This document shows, piece by piece, positions 22,123 through 33,000 of a stretch of DNA of 64,000 bases (its first letter is position 1; each line of letters opens with the position of its first letter). The stretch covers positions 4,400,100 through 4,464,099 of the forward strand of contig CANTUZ010000025.1 in NCBI GenBank assembly GCA_947846985.1. Reading direction: 5' to 3'. The DNA is from Fratercula arctica. Its lineage: Eukaryota > Chordata > Aves > Charadriiformes > Alcidae. The translations under genes were made by a program, and so were the position numbers. The notes under the pieces were generated by a model. It ran no database searches and had not been told where the DNA came from. It saw only the letters and a program-made list of their open reading frames with translations.

Positions 22123-25080
22123 GTGAAGGGGGAGGGGGATGATAATATTAGGCTTGTCTGTGACAAGCTGTGGGATAACACGTCAGGGATAGAGGGACAG
22201 GGTGCTAGTAAGGACCTTCAACCTGTTTCCCCGAGGCATGCTGGGGATGCTACATCACAGTCAAAGTCTTATGGATATGAGACAGGGGCTCCTGAGGCAG
22301 TCGGAGTCAACAGGGAAACACCCATGAAGCACCCCAAGGGGTGCTCCTCTAAGAAGGCGTCACAGCCAACAGCCTGGCTGAAGTGCCTCTACACGAATGC
22401 AAGCAGCATGGGCAACAAACAGGAGTTGGAAGCTACTGTGCTGCTGGAAAGCTACGACATAGTGGCTGTTGCAGAATGGCTTGAGGAGCAAGGTCATGGG
22501 ACAATAGAGGAGTTATGTGAGATGAGAATAGCGTAGAAGCAAGTGGAAAGTTACAGCTCGGCGATGGGAAAGTACTAGGTAAACAAGCCATGAGAATGCA
22601 GAAGCAAGAATAAGGAGCTGATAAGAATAGGGAACTAAGGCTGAACCCTGTCGTGTGGACAGAGAGCCAATCGCAGTGAGCAGATGACTTTTATAATTAG
22701 CCAATATTCAAGCGATGATGTAACCAGTAGCTATATAATGAAGCGTATTCGGGCAATAAACTGAAGCTTGCTTTATCACTCACATTGAGTCGGCTGCTTG
22801 TCTTCCCTCGCTCGTCTCAAGTGGCCATTACTGAAACCTGGTGGGACAAATCCTATGACTGGAACGTGGCTATCGATGGCTACAGGCTTTTCAGAAGGGA
22901 CAGGCGAAGAAGGAGGGGCAGAGGTGTTGCCCTCTATGTTAAGGAATGGATAGAGTGTGAAGAGATGTCCCTAAAGAACAGCCAAGAGGAAGTCGAAAGC
23001 TTATGGGTAGGAATTAGAGACCAAGGCAACAAAGGAAACCTCGTGGTTGGTGTCTACTACAGGCCGCCTGATCAAGGGGAGCCTACTGATGAAGCCGCCT
23101 TCCTCCAGCTACAGGAGGCATTGCGCTCGAAGGCTCTCATCCTGCTGGGGGATTTTAACCACCCCGACATCTGCTGGAAAAGTAACACAGCGAGCTGTAG
23201 ACAATCCAGGAGGTTCCCGGAGTGCCTTGATGATAACTTCCTAAGACAGGAAATAGACAGCCCTACCCGAGGGGATGCCATACTGGACCTCATAGTCACC
23301 AATGCAAGTGAGCTCATTGGGGATGTCAAGATTGGAGGCAGCCTGGGCTGCAGTGACCACGCACTGGTGGAGTTCACAGTCCTGAGGGATACGTGCCAGA
23401 CAAGGAGCCTAGTCAGGACCCTGGATTTCAGGAAAGCAAACCTCCGGCTCTTCAAGGAGTTAGTCAATAGGACCCCCTGGGAAATGGTCCTCAGGGACAA
23501 GGGGGCAGAACAGAGGTGGCAGATCTGCAAGGATGCTTTCCATAGAGCACAAGAGCTCTCTCGATCCGCAGGTGTAAGAAATCAAGCAAGAAAGGGAAGA
23601 GACCAGCATGGCTGAGCTGGGACCTGCTGGTCAAACTAAAAGGCAAGAAGGAACTGCACAGGCAGTTCAAGCAGCATCCGGTGTCCTAGGAAGAGTATAG
23701 GGATGCTCCCTGGGTATGTAGGGATGAGGTCAGGAAGGCCAAGGCGCGGCTGGAGCTGAACTTGGCAAGGGATGCTAAGAATAACAAGAAGGGCTTCTAC
23801 AGGTATGTCTGCCAGAAAAGGAAGGTTAAAGAAAGCGTACCCTCCCTGGTGACCAAGAATGGCAAATTGGTAACAGCAGATGAGGAGAAGGCTGAGGTTC
23901 TCAACAACTTTTTTGCCTCAGTCTTCACTGCCAACCTCTCTCCTCACGCCTCGCAAGTTGAAGGACCGCAAGAAGGGGACCTGGGGGACAAAGTCCCTCC
24001 CACTATAAGTGAAGACAAGGTTCGTGACCACCTGAGGAACCTGAACGTATACAGTTCTATGGGACCTGATGAGATGCATCCCAGAGTCCTGAGGGAATTG
24101 GCTGATGTAGTTGCCAAGCCACTCTCCATGATATTTGAAAAGTCGTGGCAGTCAGGTGATGTCCCTGGTGACTGGAAAAAGGGAAACATCACACCCATTT
24201 TTAAAAAGGGTAGAAAGGAGGACCCTGGGAACTACTGCCCTGTCAGCCTCACCTCTGTGCCTGGGAAGATCATGGAACAGATCCTCCTAGAAGCTATGCT
24301 AAGGCACATGGAGGACAGGGAGGTGATTCGAGACAGCCAGCATGGCTTCACCAGGGGCAAGTCCTGCCTGGCCGACCTGGTGGCTTTCTACAGTGGAATG
24401 TCTGTATCAGTGGACAAAAGGAGAGATACAGATATCATCTACCTGGACTTCTGCAAGGCCTTTGATGCAATCCTCCACAACATCCTTCTCTCTAAGTTGG
24501 AGAGATATGGATTTGATGGGTGGACTGTTTGGTGGATGAGGAATTGGTTGGATGCTCGCATCCAGAGGGTGATGGTCAATGGCTCAATGTCCAGATGGAG
24601 ATCGGTGACAAGTGGTGTCCCTCAGGGATCCATACTGGGACCAGTGCTGTTCAATATCTTCATCAATGATTTAGATAGTGGGATCAGTGCACCCTCAGCA
24701 AGTTTGCACATGACACCAAGCTGAGTGGTGCAGTTGACAGGCCAGAGGGACGGGATGTCATCCAGAGGCACCTGGATGAGCTAGAGAGGTGGGCCTGAGC
24801 AAACCTCATGAAGTTCAACAAGGCTAAGTGCAAGGTCCTCGTTATCCTCATTATCAATACAGGCTGGGGGATGATGTGATAGAGAGCAGCCCTGCAGAAA
24901 AGGACTTGTGGGTATTGGTGGATGAAATGCTGGACATGAGCCAACAATGTGCGCTTGGAGCCCAGAAGGCCTATCACATCCTGGGCTGCATCAAAAGAAC
25001 CGTGGCCAGCAGATCGAGAGGGGTGATTCTCCCCCTCTACTCCGCTCTCATGAGACCCCACCTGGTGTACTGTATCCAGC
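22123..25080 (+). pseudogene. CR1-c ORF2 (endonuclease plus RT), broken (left arm)
   Basis: The endonuclease starts around [16 protein letters not shown], is interrupted by a solo LTR right after YDIVA, and continues [35 protein letters not shown] and GCSDHALV (22785-23615). RT follows in 23762-24724: [31 protein letters not shown] (motif A) and [10 protein letters not shown], then a 1-bp loss shifts the frame at about 24690, so the motif C reads SKFAHDTKL only in another frame. A further in-frame stop near 23690 separates the domains. The RT C-terminus is cut again by LTR-B at 25081. Confidence 0.9.
22467..22819 (+). mobile_element. Solo LTR-D, present only in the left arm
   Basis: A 353-bp LTR starting TGTTGCAGAATGG and ending CTCGTCTCA, flanked by AGTGGC (22461-22466 and 22820-22825). 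It contains CCAAT boxes, a TATA box in GCTATATAATGAAGC (about 22730) and AATAAA in GGGCAATAAACTGAAGC (about 22757). The right arm at the equivalent place reads straight through with one AGTGGC. The 6-bp duplication and short LTR fit the ERVK/alpharetrovirus-like group. Confidence 0.95.
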
Positions 25081-25764
25081 TGTCGCAGGCAGAGTGATTA
25101 ACTTCACTTGTAAGAGAGAAGTAGTGAAATATTTATTAACATAAAACAGTGATTTAACAAAGTTAGTAGTGAATGCGACAGTGTTTTATGAGATTCGATG
25201 ACAGGGTACACTTGGTTATTTACTGCATGGAGGCCAGGGTCAGACAAGCTGTCAGGGAGACCCTCCCGTTGAGTCATGAGGTTCAGAAAGGACCCCCTTC
25301 TCAGAGAGGAGTCTAGGTGCGGCTGGATCCAATCCTAGTCCCAGACTTGGTCAACGGTTTATGTCTAAAGGATTATATATGTGCAATCAATCCTTTATAT
25401 CACTTAGCTAAGGTTTCAAAGTTTAGCATGCTCTTATTCACTTACCGAGAATCTGTTGTGGCAAGGAATCTCTCAGCCTCGAGGAGTAGAACCTTAAGTG
25501 AGCATCCCCACTCAAGGGGAGATCCTGTCGTGCAGCCCGCTGCTGTGCAGGAGAGCTCAAAGGTCTCTTGGGCTGTCCACTATTTATAGAGTAAGAGAAT
25601 TGACCTATAGTCATATGTGCATGGGAACAAGATACCTAGGTCCCCACTCCAGACAGTGTTTTGACTATGTTGCCAGCCATCCCCCACAGTTCAAGTGCAA
25701 CTCATAACAACTCTGCTCGAGCAGGAGCCAGGGTGGGGGGAAAAAGGGAGAGCACACCGCCACA
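25081..25764 (-). mobile_element. Solo LTR-B in CR1-c (left arm)
   Basis: 684 bp on the minus strand, TGTGGCGGTGTGCTC at 25764 to CTGCGACA at 25081, flanked by the 5-bp repeat CCAGC (25076-25080 and 25765-25769). On the minus strand it has CTATAAATAGTGG (TATA) and TTAATAAATATTTCAC (polyadenylation). The same insertion is in the right arm (38977-39661), so it predates the duplication. It is the same family as the LTR next to env at 62221-62437. Confidence 0.94.
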
Positions 25765-25769
25765 CCAGC

Positions 25770-26265
25770 TCTGGAACCCTCAGCACAAGAAGGACATGGA
25801 CCTGTTGGAGCAGGTCCAGAGGAGGCCACGAAGATGATCAGAGGGCTGGAGCACCTCTCCTATGAGGACAGGCTGAGAGAGTTGGGGTTGTTCAGCCTGG
25901 AGAAGAGAAGGCTCTGGGGAGACCTTATAGCAGCCTTCCAGTACCTGAAGGGGGCCTACAAGAAAGCTGGGGAGGGACTGTTTGCAAGGGCATGTTGCCA
26001 TAAGACAAGGGGCAATGGTTTTAAACTAGAGCAGGTTAGGTTTAGATTAGACATTAGGAAGAACCTCTTTACAATGAGGGTGGTGAAGCACTGGAACAGG
26101 TTGCCCAGAGAGGTGGTGGAGGCCCCATCCCTGGAGACATTCAAGGCCAGGCCTGATGAGGCTCTGAGCAATCTGATCTAGTTGAAGATGTCCCTGCTTA
26201 CTGCAGGGGGGTTGGACTAGATGACCTTTAAAGGTCCCTTCCAACCCAACACATTCTATGATTCT
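25770..26265 (+). pseudogene. CR1-c RT C-terminus and 3' end (left arm)
   Basis: CR1-c resumes after LTR-B. The frame at 25834-26181 reads [34 protein letters not shown]... as typical for the CR1 C-terminus, then [18 protein letters not shown]. The final about 90 bp are the conserved CR1 3' UTR with GGACTAGATGACCTTTAAAGG and the terminal repeats. Confidence 0.88.
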
Positions 26266-26296
26266 ATATTGCTGAGCAAGAAAAATGGCCACTAGT
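26266..26296 (+). pseudogene. Continuation of the ERV RNase H scrap, joined head-to-head to ERV pro
   Basis: About 30 bp read IAEQEKWP in the plus direction, completing the LDIA interrupted at 21333. Immediately after, the sequence becomes the minus-strand protease/early-pol of the ERV at 26292-28560. The join therefore links two pol pieces in opposite orientation with the RT segment between them missing. Both arms share it. Confidence 0.8.
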
Positions 26297-26744
26297 TATT
26301 GTCACCTGTTGTAACACAGACCTGTAACACCTGTTGCCCCACAACAGAAGGGTCCTCCAAGACACCAGGCAAGGTAGACAGCTGTGTAATTTCCTCCATC
26401 TCCACAGGGGCTATACCAAAACCCCACTGGTACCCTTTTGGGTCCTTGAAATACCCTCTCCTGAGGTAGTCTGTGCCAAGGATGCACAGAGCCTCTGGGC
26501 CAGTCACAATGGAGTGCTTTTGGCACTCATTCCCTGTTAGACTCACTTCAGCTGCCAATACAGCTAACTGTGGGGATTCCTCTGTCGCTCCAGAAATACA
26601 GATGGGTTCTGCCCCTTTATAGCTTGATGGTATTAGGGTACACTTCGTATCGGTGTCTACCAGAGCCTTATACTCCTGGGGATCTGACGTGCCAGGCCAT
26701 TGAATCCACACGGTCCAGTAAACCCAGTTGTCCCTTTCCTCCAC
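26292..26744 (-). pseudogene. ERV protease remnant (left arm)
   Basis: 150 codons without an ATG (the frame starts from GTG) but in frame with an upstream UAG that ends gag at 26766-26768. It shows VYWTVWIQWPGTSDPQEYKA, then LVDTDTKCTLIPS where the retroviral protease active site should read DTG; the Gly is changed to Asp, so it is inactive. It continues GTDYLRRGYFKDPKGY and stops just before RT at the inverted junction. Confidence 0.85.
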
Positions 26745-26768
26745 CTGGCCAGAGGCAGGGCCCCTCTA

Positions 26769-28190
26769 TTTCTGATTGTAGTATCTGCTGTCAATGAATG
26801 GGTTTGTGTGGCACGTGTGGGTTTGAGTTCCATCCTTGTTACTCACTCCTTGTAAATACAAATTGGAAGTTCCTTTAAGAGGATCAGAAACCCTTCTACG
26901 TTGTCTGGGGAGCTGCCTACTGGAAACCAGGGCAGCAGTTTTCTAGGAAGAGCCCCTATTTGTGGTTCTTTTTCCTTGCAGCTCACATACCTGTGCCTGT
27001 AGGGTCGAGGTAGGTTTTCCAACCCACGTCCTCATGTCCTCTCCATGGTCACGCAGGTAAAGCCACAGGGTGCCTCATGGTGTGTACCCTCTATATCCTC
27101 TCTCTTGAGCAGAAAAATGCTTACTCCTAATAGCTGAGATAGTGGTCCATACAGGTGGGGAGTAGAACCTATCCTCTTTGAGTTGCTGGACTCCAACAGC
27201 TTTGACAGTTTTTTGAACAGGTTTTCGGATTTCTTGGACAGTCTTTCCAGAGCCGAGACACAGGCCTGTAGGGAAGTAGATTTTCTTTGTATTGCCAGAG
27301 GTGGCCAGCCATTACATCCACCGTTGGTGACTCTTCGTCTTTCCAGCCCATTGTTGCCAATGAGCTGGCATACGATGATGGTGCGCTCTGTACAAACTTC
27401 TGCAACATGGGTCGGGTACATGGGACTGTGGGTTGGCCAGATCATAATAAATCAGCTCTCGCAAAGCTAATTCCCTCAGGTACTGGATACCTCTCTCCAT
27501 GATTGTCCACTTCCCTGGGTGACGTATAATATCTTCCTTGAAGGGATACCTTTCCTTCACAGCTAACAGAAGTCGCCTCCAGAGGCTGAAGGCTTGCGTC
27601 CTTTTTCCAATCACCTTGTCGATGGCCCCTTCCCTAGGCAGGGATCCCAGCTGCTTGGCTTCCCTACCCTCTAATTCCAAGCTACTGGCCCCATTATCCC
27701 AGCATCAGAGCAGACAGGTGACAATGTGCTCGCCTGGGCAATGACTGAAATCTTTTCATATCTCTCACAGCTCACCCAGGGATAAGGATCAGGTGATTAC
27801 CTCTGGTTTTTCCTCCTCTTCTCGTGATGACCCTGGTTCCTCTTCACCCCTGTGATCTATTTTCTTCACATATTTCTTCTTCTGTATCGGGGCGACTGAT
27901 ATCAGCATGAGTTGGTTCCTCTGGTTCACTAGCCGCAGTGCCTGTCACCTGGGTTTGAGTAGCTGCAGTGCTCGTCACGTCACGAGGGATGGAGCAGCCG
28001 CAGTGCTTTTCATAGGGGTTGAGTAGCCGCAGTGCTTGTCGTGGGGGTTGGAGTAGTGTGCCCACGTACGCACCCATGTTTAACCCTAAGCAAGACCTGA
28101 AACATATTCAGAAACAATGTAGCACCTAGCAATAGAAGCATGCTGGTTAGAGCATCTCAGGGGTATTCAAAATTCTCGAATGCCGTTGTA
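26769..28190 (-). pseudogene. ERV gag remnant (left arm)
   Basis: Follows the pre-gag frame on the minus strand. Pieces matching the central gag are readable in different frames: TAFENFE and LFLNMFQVLLRVKHG at the start, repeats of STAATQ type (27990-28070), then LEGREAKQLGSLPREGAIDKVI and WTIMERGIQYLRELALREL (27680-27400). The end is RGPA-type sequence after UAG. The start codon position reads ACA where the central provirus has ATG. Frameshifts break it at least three times. Confidence 0.82.
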
Positions 28191-28191
28191 A

Positions 28192-28560
28192 TTAGCCTGG
28201 AGGAGAAGGGGGAGGTGAAGGAAGATGTCTCCCCCACAGATTGTCTCTCCGAAAAAAAGGGTAAAAAGCGTAATTACTAATAGTTTCTGCTAGATGGCTC
28301 TCAAAGTACAGAGATGAAACCACCGCTGCCTTTTTGTCCTGTTCATCGCCCCTTATCCCTAACGAATACAGCCACAGCATGCACGATTTCATCATGTCAT
28401 AAACCCACGCTACAAAGTATAGCAAAATGGTAATCTGGTCCCAGTTCCCAGGGATTATAAACAGCACAACAGGGAGCACATACAGCAGGTAAGGTATTAC
28501 AAAACGGAACCCCGAGAGCAAGCACAACTTCGAGAGCAAATAAATCAACACTGTGGCCAA
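28192..28560 (-). CDS. Pre-gag hydrophobic ORF of the arm ERV (left copy)
   Basis: 122 codons between the primer binding site and gag. The first about 60 residues are strongly hydrophobic with two to three likely membrane segments (MATVLIYLLSKLCLL; VIPYLLYVLPVVLFII; ITILLYFVAWVYDMM). These are followed by a charged stretch and ESHLAETISNYAFYPFF, then a Pro/Ser tail. The motif pair YDMM...ESHLAETISNY is shared with the equivalent frames of the central and right ERVs. The frame is identical in both arms. It does not look like an Env leader or a known accessory gene; function is unknown. Confidence 0.65.
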   Translation of the reverse strand: MATVLIYLLSKLCLLSGFRFVIPYLLYVLPVVLFIIPGNWDQITILLYFVAWVYDMMKSCMLWLYSLGIRGDEQDKKAAVVSSLYFESHLAETISNYAFYPFFRRDNLWGRHLPSPPPSPPG

Positions 28561-28647
28561 TGACTATTAACCCAATACAATGAATGCTTATAACAGATTT
28601 TGTTCTATTGCATTCTGATCAGGTTTGTCGTTATCTCAACCTGTCAT

Positions 28648-28665
28648 GCCCCACGTTGGGCACCA
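28648..28665 (-). promoter_or_regulatory. Primer binding site, tRNA-Lys type (left arm ERV)
   Basis: The minus strand reads TGGTGCCCAACGTGGGGC, one base different from the tRNA-Lys1,2 primer binding site known from other retroviruses (TGGCGCCCAACGTGGGGC). It sits about 8 bp inside the LTR end, where minus-strand DNA synthesis would start. Confidence 0.85.
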
Positions 28666-28672
28666 AAAAGGA

Positions 28673-29065
28673 CCATCATGGTTTAACCCCAGCCAGCAAC
28701 TAGGACCACGCAGCTGTTCACTCACTCCCCCCCACCCCCCCAGTAGGGTAGGGAGAAGAGGGAGAAAAAGAGGGGAAAGAAAAAAAACTCGTGGGTTGAG
28801 ATAACAACAGTTTAATAGAACCATAACTTGCCGTTGTTTCTTCTTGGCCTTGGTCTTAATGCAGGTCTTGTTGTGAGGGGTTGGTCAACCTGACCTTGGC
28901 AAGAGTGCTTGCATAAGTTCCTCCTCTCTCATTATGCGCTTCATCTACCATAATTTTAGATTCCTCTTGGAAAAAATGGACACCTCCTTTAAATAAAGAC
29001 ATATATATACACAAATATATATCTATATAGATATATATAAAGGCTTCATTATCATCTTTATTAGC
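28673..29065 (-). mobile_element. 5' LTR of the arm ERV, truncated by the central provirus (left arm)
   Basis: Begins just outside the primer binding site and includes TCTATTAAACTG (polyadenylation-like ATTAAA) and T/C-rich runs. It ends abruptly at 29065 where the 3' LTR of the central provirus begins with TGTCAGGG. Its inner part (to 28990) is mirrored at 35750-36068; 28991-29065 would be mirrored inside the N gap. Confidence 0.75.
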
Positions 29066-29402
29066 TGTCAGGGTTTGGCCTCAGACGGCAACAAAGAACC
29101 ACGTGTCCCTTGCTCAGCGCTTCCCGGTACGGGAAGGATCAGAACAAAAAAGGCAAAACTCTTGGGTTGAGACAAAGGCAGTTTAACAGAACAGCAAAGG
29201 GAACAAGAAAACAACAACAATAACACCGACAGAGAAATATACAAACGCGATTACAGAACCGCTGCTCCCCGCCGGTCCGGACCCCGGACACACCAGCCCG
29301 CTCCAAACCCGACTGCCTGCCCCCTCCCTCCTTTTAATCTCAGGGTGGGCATGGCTCACATGGCATGGAATACTTAACCCTGTCCCCGCCGGAACCAGGA
29401 CA
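29066..29402 (-). mobile_element. LTR-M, 3' LTR of the central provirus
   Basis: 337 bp, minus strand TGTCCTGGTTCC at 29402 to CCCTGACA at 29066. It is a direct repeat of the 5' LTR at 35389-35649, with around 15 differences in about 260 comparable bases by eye. Such divergence means the provirus is not recent. A TATA-like TTAAAAGGAGG lies near 29325-29337. Confidence 0.9.
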
Positions 29403-29410
29403 TTATCCAC

Positions 29411-29783
29411 TGTGGAAGGATTTCTAATACAACGAGGTCACCCTATGAACACTCCAAGCACTGAGGAGTTGGTAGCAGCTGTGTAGGCCTGCCTTGACAT
29501 GAGTTTAAGAAAGGTTACTGTCGGACATGAGATAAGGAGGTGCTGACCACAAAGAAGTGTAACAAAGGAATTGAAAACATCATACGTCAAGAAAGGTCGA
29601 CCAATGACAAGAAAGAATTAAGCGCGTGGACAGCTCGTGAGGTTAACATGCAGCCAATTAGTAGGAGTTAGAGCGCGTGAACAGAAATCATAATACTATA
29701 AATGTAACACTTAGGTTGAATAAAGTGGCATTAACCTGATCACATTGGTCTGCATGTTATTGCTCGAGCCTTCCGCGTCAACA
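29411..29783 (+). mobile_element. Solo LTR-D in the central provirus 3' region
   Basis: 373 bp starting TGTGGAAGG and ending GCGTCAACA, flanked by the 6-bp repeat ATCCAC (29405-29410 and 29784-29789). It splits the central provirus just at its polypurine tract (minus strand AATAAGGGGTGGAT). It has a TATA box in CTATAAATGTAAC (about 29697) and AATAAA in TTGAATAAAGTGGC (about 29718). The 6-bp duplication places it with the ERVK/alpharetrovirus-like group, as the left-arm LTR-D. Confidence 0.94.
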
Positions 29784-30065
29784 ATCCACCCCTTATTCCA
29801 TACCATTTTTGCCACGCCCAGATCTTGCAGTTTTCGGAACATGTGACTGGTGTACCCGGCGTGGCTCATGCACACAGTCCATGGGCCGAAGATGCAGATC
29901 TTGAGGAAGTTGCTGGGCATCAGCTCTGATCCCATCACCACTTTGCTTTACTCAATTCTTCATCAAAGTCCATCTGTCCTTAATTTGGGTGATTCTTAAT
30001 GCAGTACAGCCGATAGCAATTATAGTAACAAGGACATACAGTGACGGTGTTACACATGATTTCAT

Positions 30066-33000
30066 TCATTGGCTATTCTCACCCAAAATCAAGTCCCCAT
30101 GAGGTACACATCGGACTTCCCCATCCTGCCGCATCACCCACCAAGTGCACCCAGGTCCTTGGGCAAAAGCAATCCCACGGATGGGTTTGCCTTTGCCTGA
30201 GGCAGGACTAACCCAGACTGTCTTCCCTAACATATTCTTCATGTGCACTACGGGGACTTTATCCCCTTCTACGATATGTGGAAGTTTTGACTGGGCAGGG
30301 CCAGCCCGATTGGTAGATCCCCTGGTGTTAACTAGCCAGGTAGCCTTTGCTAAATGTGCATCCCAATGTTTTAAGGTCCCACCACCCATTGCTCTCAGTG
30401 TAGTTTTTAACAGTCCATTGTACCGTTCTATCTTCCCAGAGGCTGGTGCGTGACAGGGGATGTGATATACCCACTCAATACCCTGCTCTTTGGCCCAGGT
30501 GTCTATGAGGCTGTTTCGGAAATGAGTCCCATTGTCCGACTCACTTCTCTCTGGGGTACCATGTCGCCACAGGACTTGCTTTTCAAGGCCCAGGATAGTG
30601 TTCCGGGCAGTGGCATGGGGCACAGGGTATGTTTCCAGCCATCCAGTGGTTGCTTCCACCATTGTGAGCACATAGCGCTTGCCTTGACGGCTTCGTGGCA
30701 GTGTGATATAATCAATCTGCCAGGCCTCCCCATATTTATATTTCAACCATCGTCCTCCATACCAAAGAGGCTTCAAACGCTTGGCTTGCTTGATTGCAGC
30801 ACATGTCTCACATTCATGGATGACCTGTGCAATAGTGTCCATGGTCAAGTCCACCCCTCGGTCACGAGCCCATCTATGTGTCGCATCTCTTCCTTGATGG
30901 CCTGAGGTCTCATGGGCCCACCGAGCTATGAATAGTTCACCCTTATGTTGCCAGTCCAGATCCACCTGAGCCACTTCAATCCTAGCAGCCCGATCCACCT
31001 GCTGGTTGTTCTGATGTTCCTCCGTGGCCCGATTCTTCGGTACGTGGGCATCTATGTGGCATACTTTCACAACCAGATTCTCTATCCGGGCAGCAATATC
31101 TCGCCATAGTTCAGCAGCCCAGATGGGTTTGCCTCTGCGCTGCCAGTTGCCCTGCTTCCACTGCTGTAACCACCCCCACAGAGCATTTGCCACCATCCAT
31201 GAGTCAGTGTAGAGATAAAGTACTGGCCATTTTTCTCGCTCGGCAATGTCCAAAGCCAGCTGAATGGCTTTCACCTCTGCAACCTGGCTCGATTCACCTT
31301 GTCCTTCACTGGCTTCTGCAACTTGTCGTGTAGGACTCCACACAGCAGCCTTCCACTTTCGATGCTTTCCCACAATCCGGCAGGACCCATCAGTGAACAG
31401 GGCATATTGCTTCTCATTTTCTGGCAGTGTATTATATGGTGGGGCCTCTTCCGCACGCGTCACCTCCTCCTCTGGTGACATTCCAAAATCCTTGCCTTCT
31501 GGCCAGTCCGTGATCACTTCCAGAATTCCTGGGCGACTGGGGTTTCCCATTCGAGTTCGCTGTGTGATCAGTGCAATCCACTTACTCCACGTAGCATCAG
31601 TTGCATGATGTGTGGTGGGGACCCTTTCTTTGAACATCCAACCCAGCACCGGCAGTCGAGGTGCTAAGAGGAGCTGCGCTTCTGTACCAACCACCTCCGA
31701 AGCAGCTCGAACCCCTTCATATGCTGCCAATATCTCCTTTTCTGTTGGAGTGTAGCGGGCTTCGGATCCTCTGTATCCCCGACTCCAAAACCCTAGGGGT
31801 GGACCTCGGGTCTCCCCTGGTGCTTTCTGCCAGAGGCTCCAGGTAGGGCCATTCTCCCCGGCTGCGGTGTAGAGCACGTTTTTAACATCTTGTCCTGCCC
31901 GGACTGGCCCCAGGGCCACTGCATGGACTATTTCCTGTTTGATTTGTTCAAAAGCTTGTCATTGCTCAGGACCCCATTTAAAATCCTTCTTCTTCCGGGT
32001 TACTTGATACAGAGGGCTTACAATCAGACTGTAATCTGGGATATGCATCCTCCAAAAACCCACAATGCCTAAGAAAGCCTGTGTTTCCTTTTTGCTAGCT
32101 GGTGGAGACATAGCTGCTATTTTGTTGATCACATCCATTAGGATCTGGCGGCGTCCATCTTGCCAGTTTATTCCTAAGAACTGGATCTCCTGTGCAGGTC
32201 CCTTGACCTTACTTTGTTTTATGGCAAAACCAGCTTTCAGAAGGATTCGGACTATTTTATCCCCTTTCTCAAAAACTTCTTCTGCTGTGTTTCCCCATAC
32301 GATGATGTCATCAATGTATTGCAGATGTTCTGGAGCTTCACCCTGTTCCAGTGCAGTCTGGATCAGTCCATGGCAAATGGTGGGGCTGTGTTTCCACCCC
32401 TGGGGCAGTCGATTCCAGGTGTACTGGATGCCCCTCCAGGTGAAAGCAAACTGTGGCCTGCACTCTGCTGCCAAAGGGACTGAGAAGAATGCATTTGCTA
32501 TATCAATCGTGGCATACCACTTGGCTGCCTTGGACTCCAGTTCATACTGCAGTTCTAGCACGTCCGGCACAGCAGCGCTCAGCGGTGGCGTGACTTCATT
32601 CAGGTCACGATAGTCTACAGTTAGCCTCCACTCTCCATTAGATTTTCGCACCGGCCATATAGGACTGTTAAAAGGCGAGCGAGTCTTGCTGATCACTCCT
32701 TGAACCTCTAGTTGACGAATCAGCTTATGGATGGGAATCAGAGGGTCTCGGTTACTGCGATATTGCCGCCGATGCACCATTGTGGTAGCAATCGGCACCT
32801 GCTGTTCTTCGACCCTCAACAACCCCACAACAGAAGAGTCCTCCGAGAGACCAGGCAAGGTAGACAACTGTTTAACTTCCTCCGTCTCCAAGGCAGCTAT
32901 GCCAAAGGCCCACCCATACCCCTTTGGGTCCTTAAAATACCCTCTCCTGAGGTAATCTATACCAAGGATGCATGGAGCATCTGGGCCAGTCACAATGGGA

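Larger units (their letters stand above)
21334..26265 (+). mobile_element. CR1-c LINE, near complete, holding two solo LTRs (left arm)
   Basis: A CR1 that includes ORF1 and ORF2, so much longer than most genomic copies. It is flanked by ATATTGCTG (21325-21333, 26266-26274). Removing two inserted solo LTRs (22467-22819 and 25081-25764 with their duplications) leaves about 3.9 kb. The 3' end has ATTCTATGATTCTAT. Order: short leader, ORF1 esterase, ORF2 endonuclease and RT, then the 3' tail with the hairpin-rich terminal region. ORF2 is broken in several places; ORF1 is open. Confidence 0.94.
12285..28990. repeat. Left arm of a large inverted repeat (palindrome)
   Basis: These 16,706 bp are the reverse complement of 35750-52111. 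Matching runs through anonymous DNA, LTRs, CR1s, a microsatellite and the gag-pro end of an ERV, in mirrored order. Comparing readable frames between arms shows roughly 1% substitutions and a few 1-bp indels. The arm is 344 bp longer than its partner; a 353-bp solo LTR with its 6-bp duplication (359 bp) minus about 16 bp of microsatellite accounts for nearly all of this. The outer end cuts through LTR-A. Confidence 0.95.

Noticed and set aside
22123..22536. 137-residue frame running from CR1 into the solo LTR
   Set aside because: The C-terminal part is LTR sequence read by chance; the CR1 part is included with ORF2.
29711..29941. 76-codon minus-strand frame after integrase in the central provirus
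   Set aside because: It spans the polypurine tract and the LTR-D end, so it cannot be a retroviral gene as it stands; it is not env.
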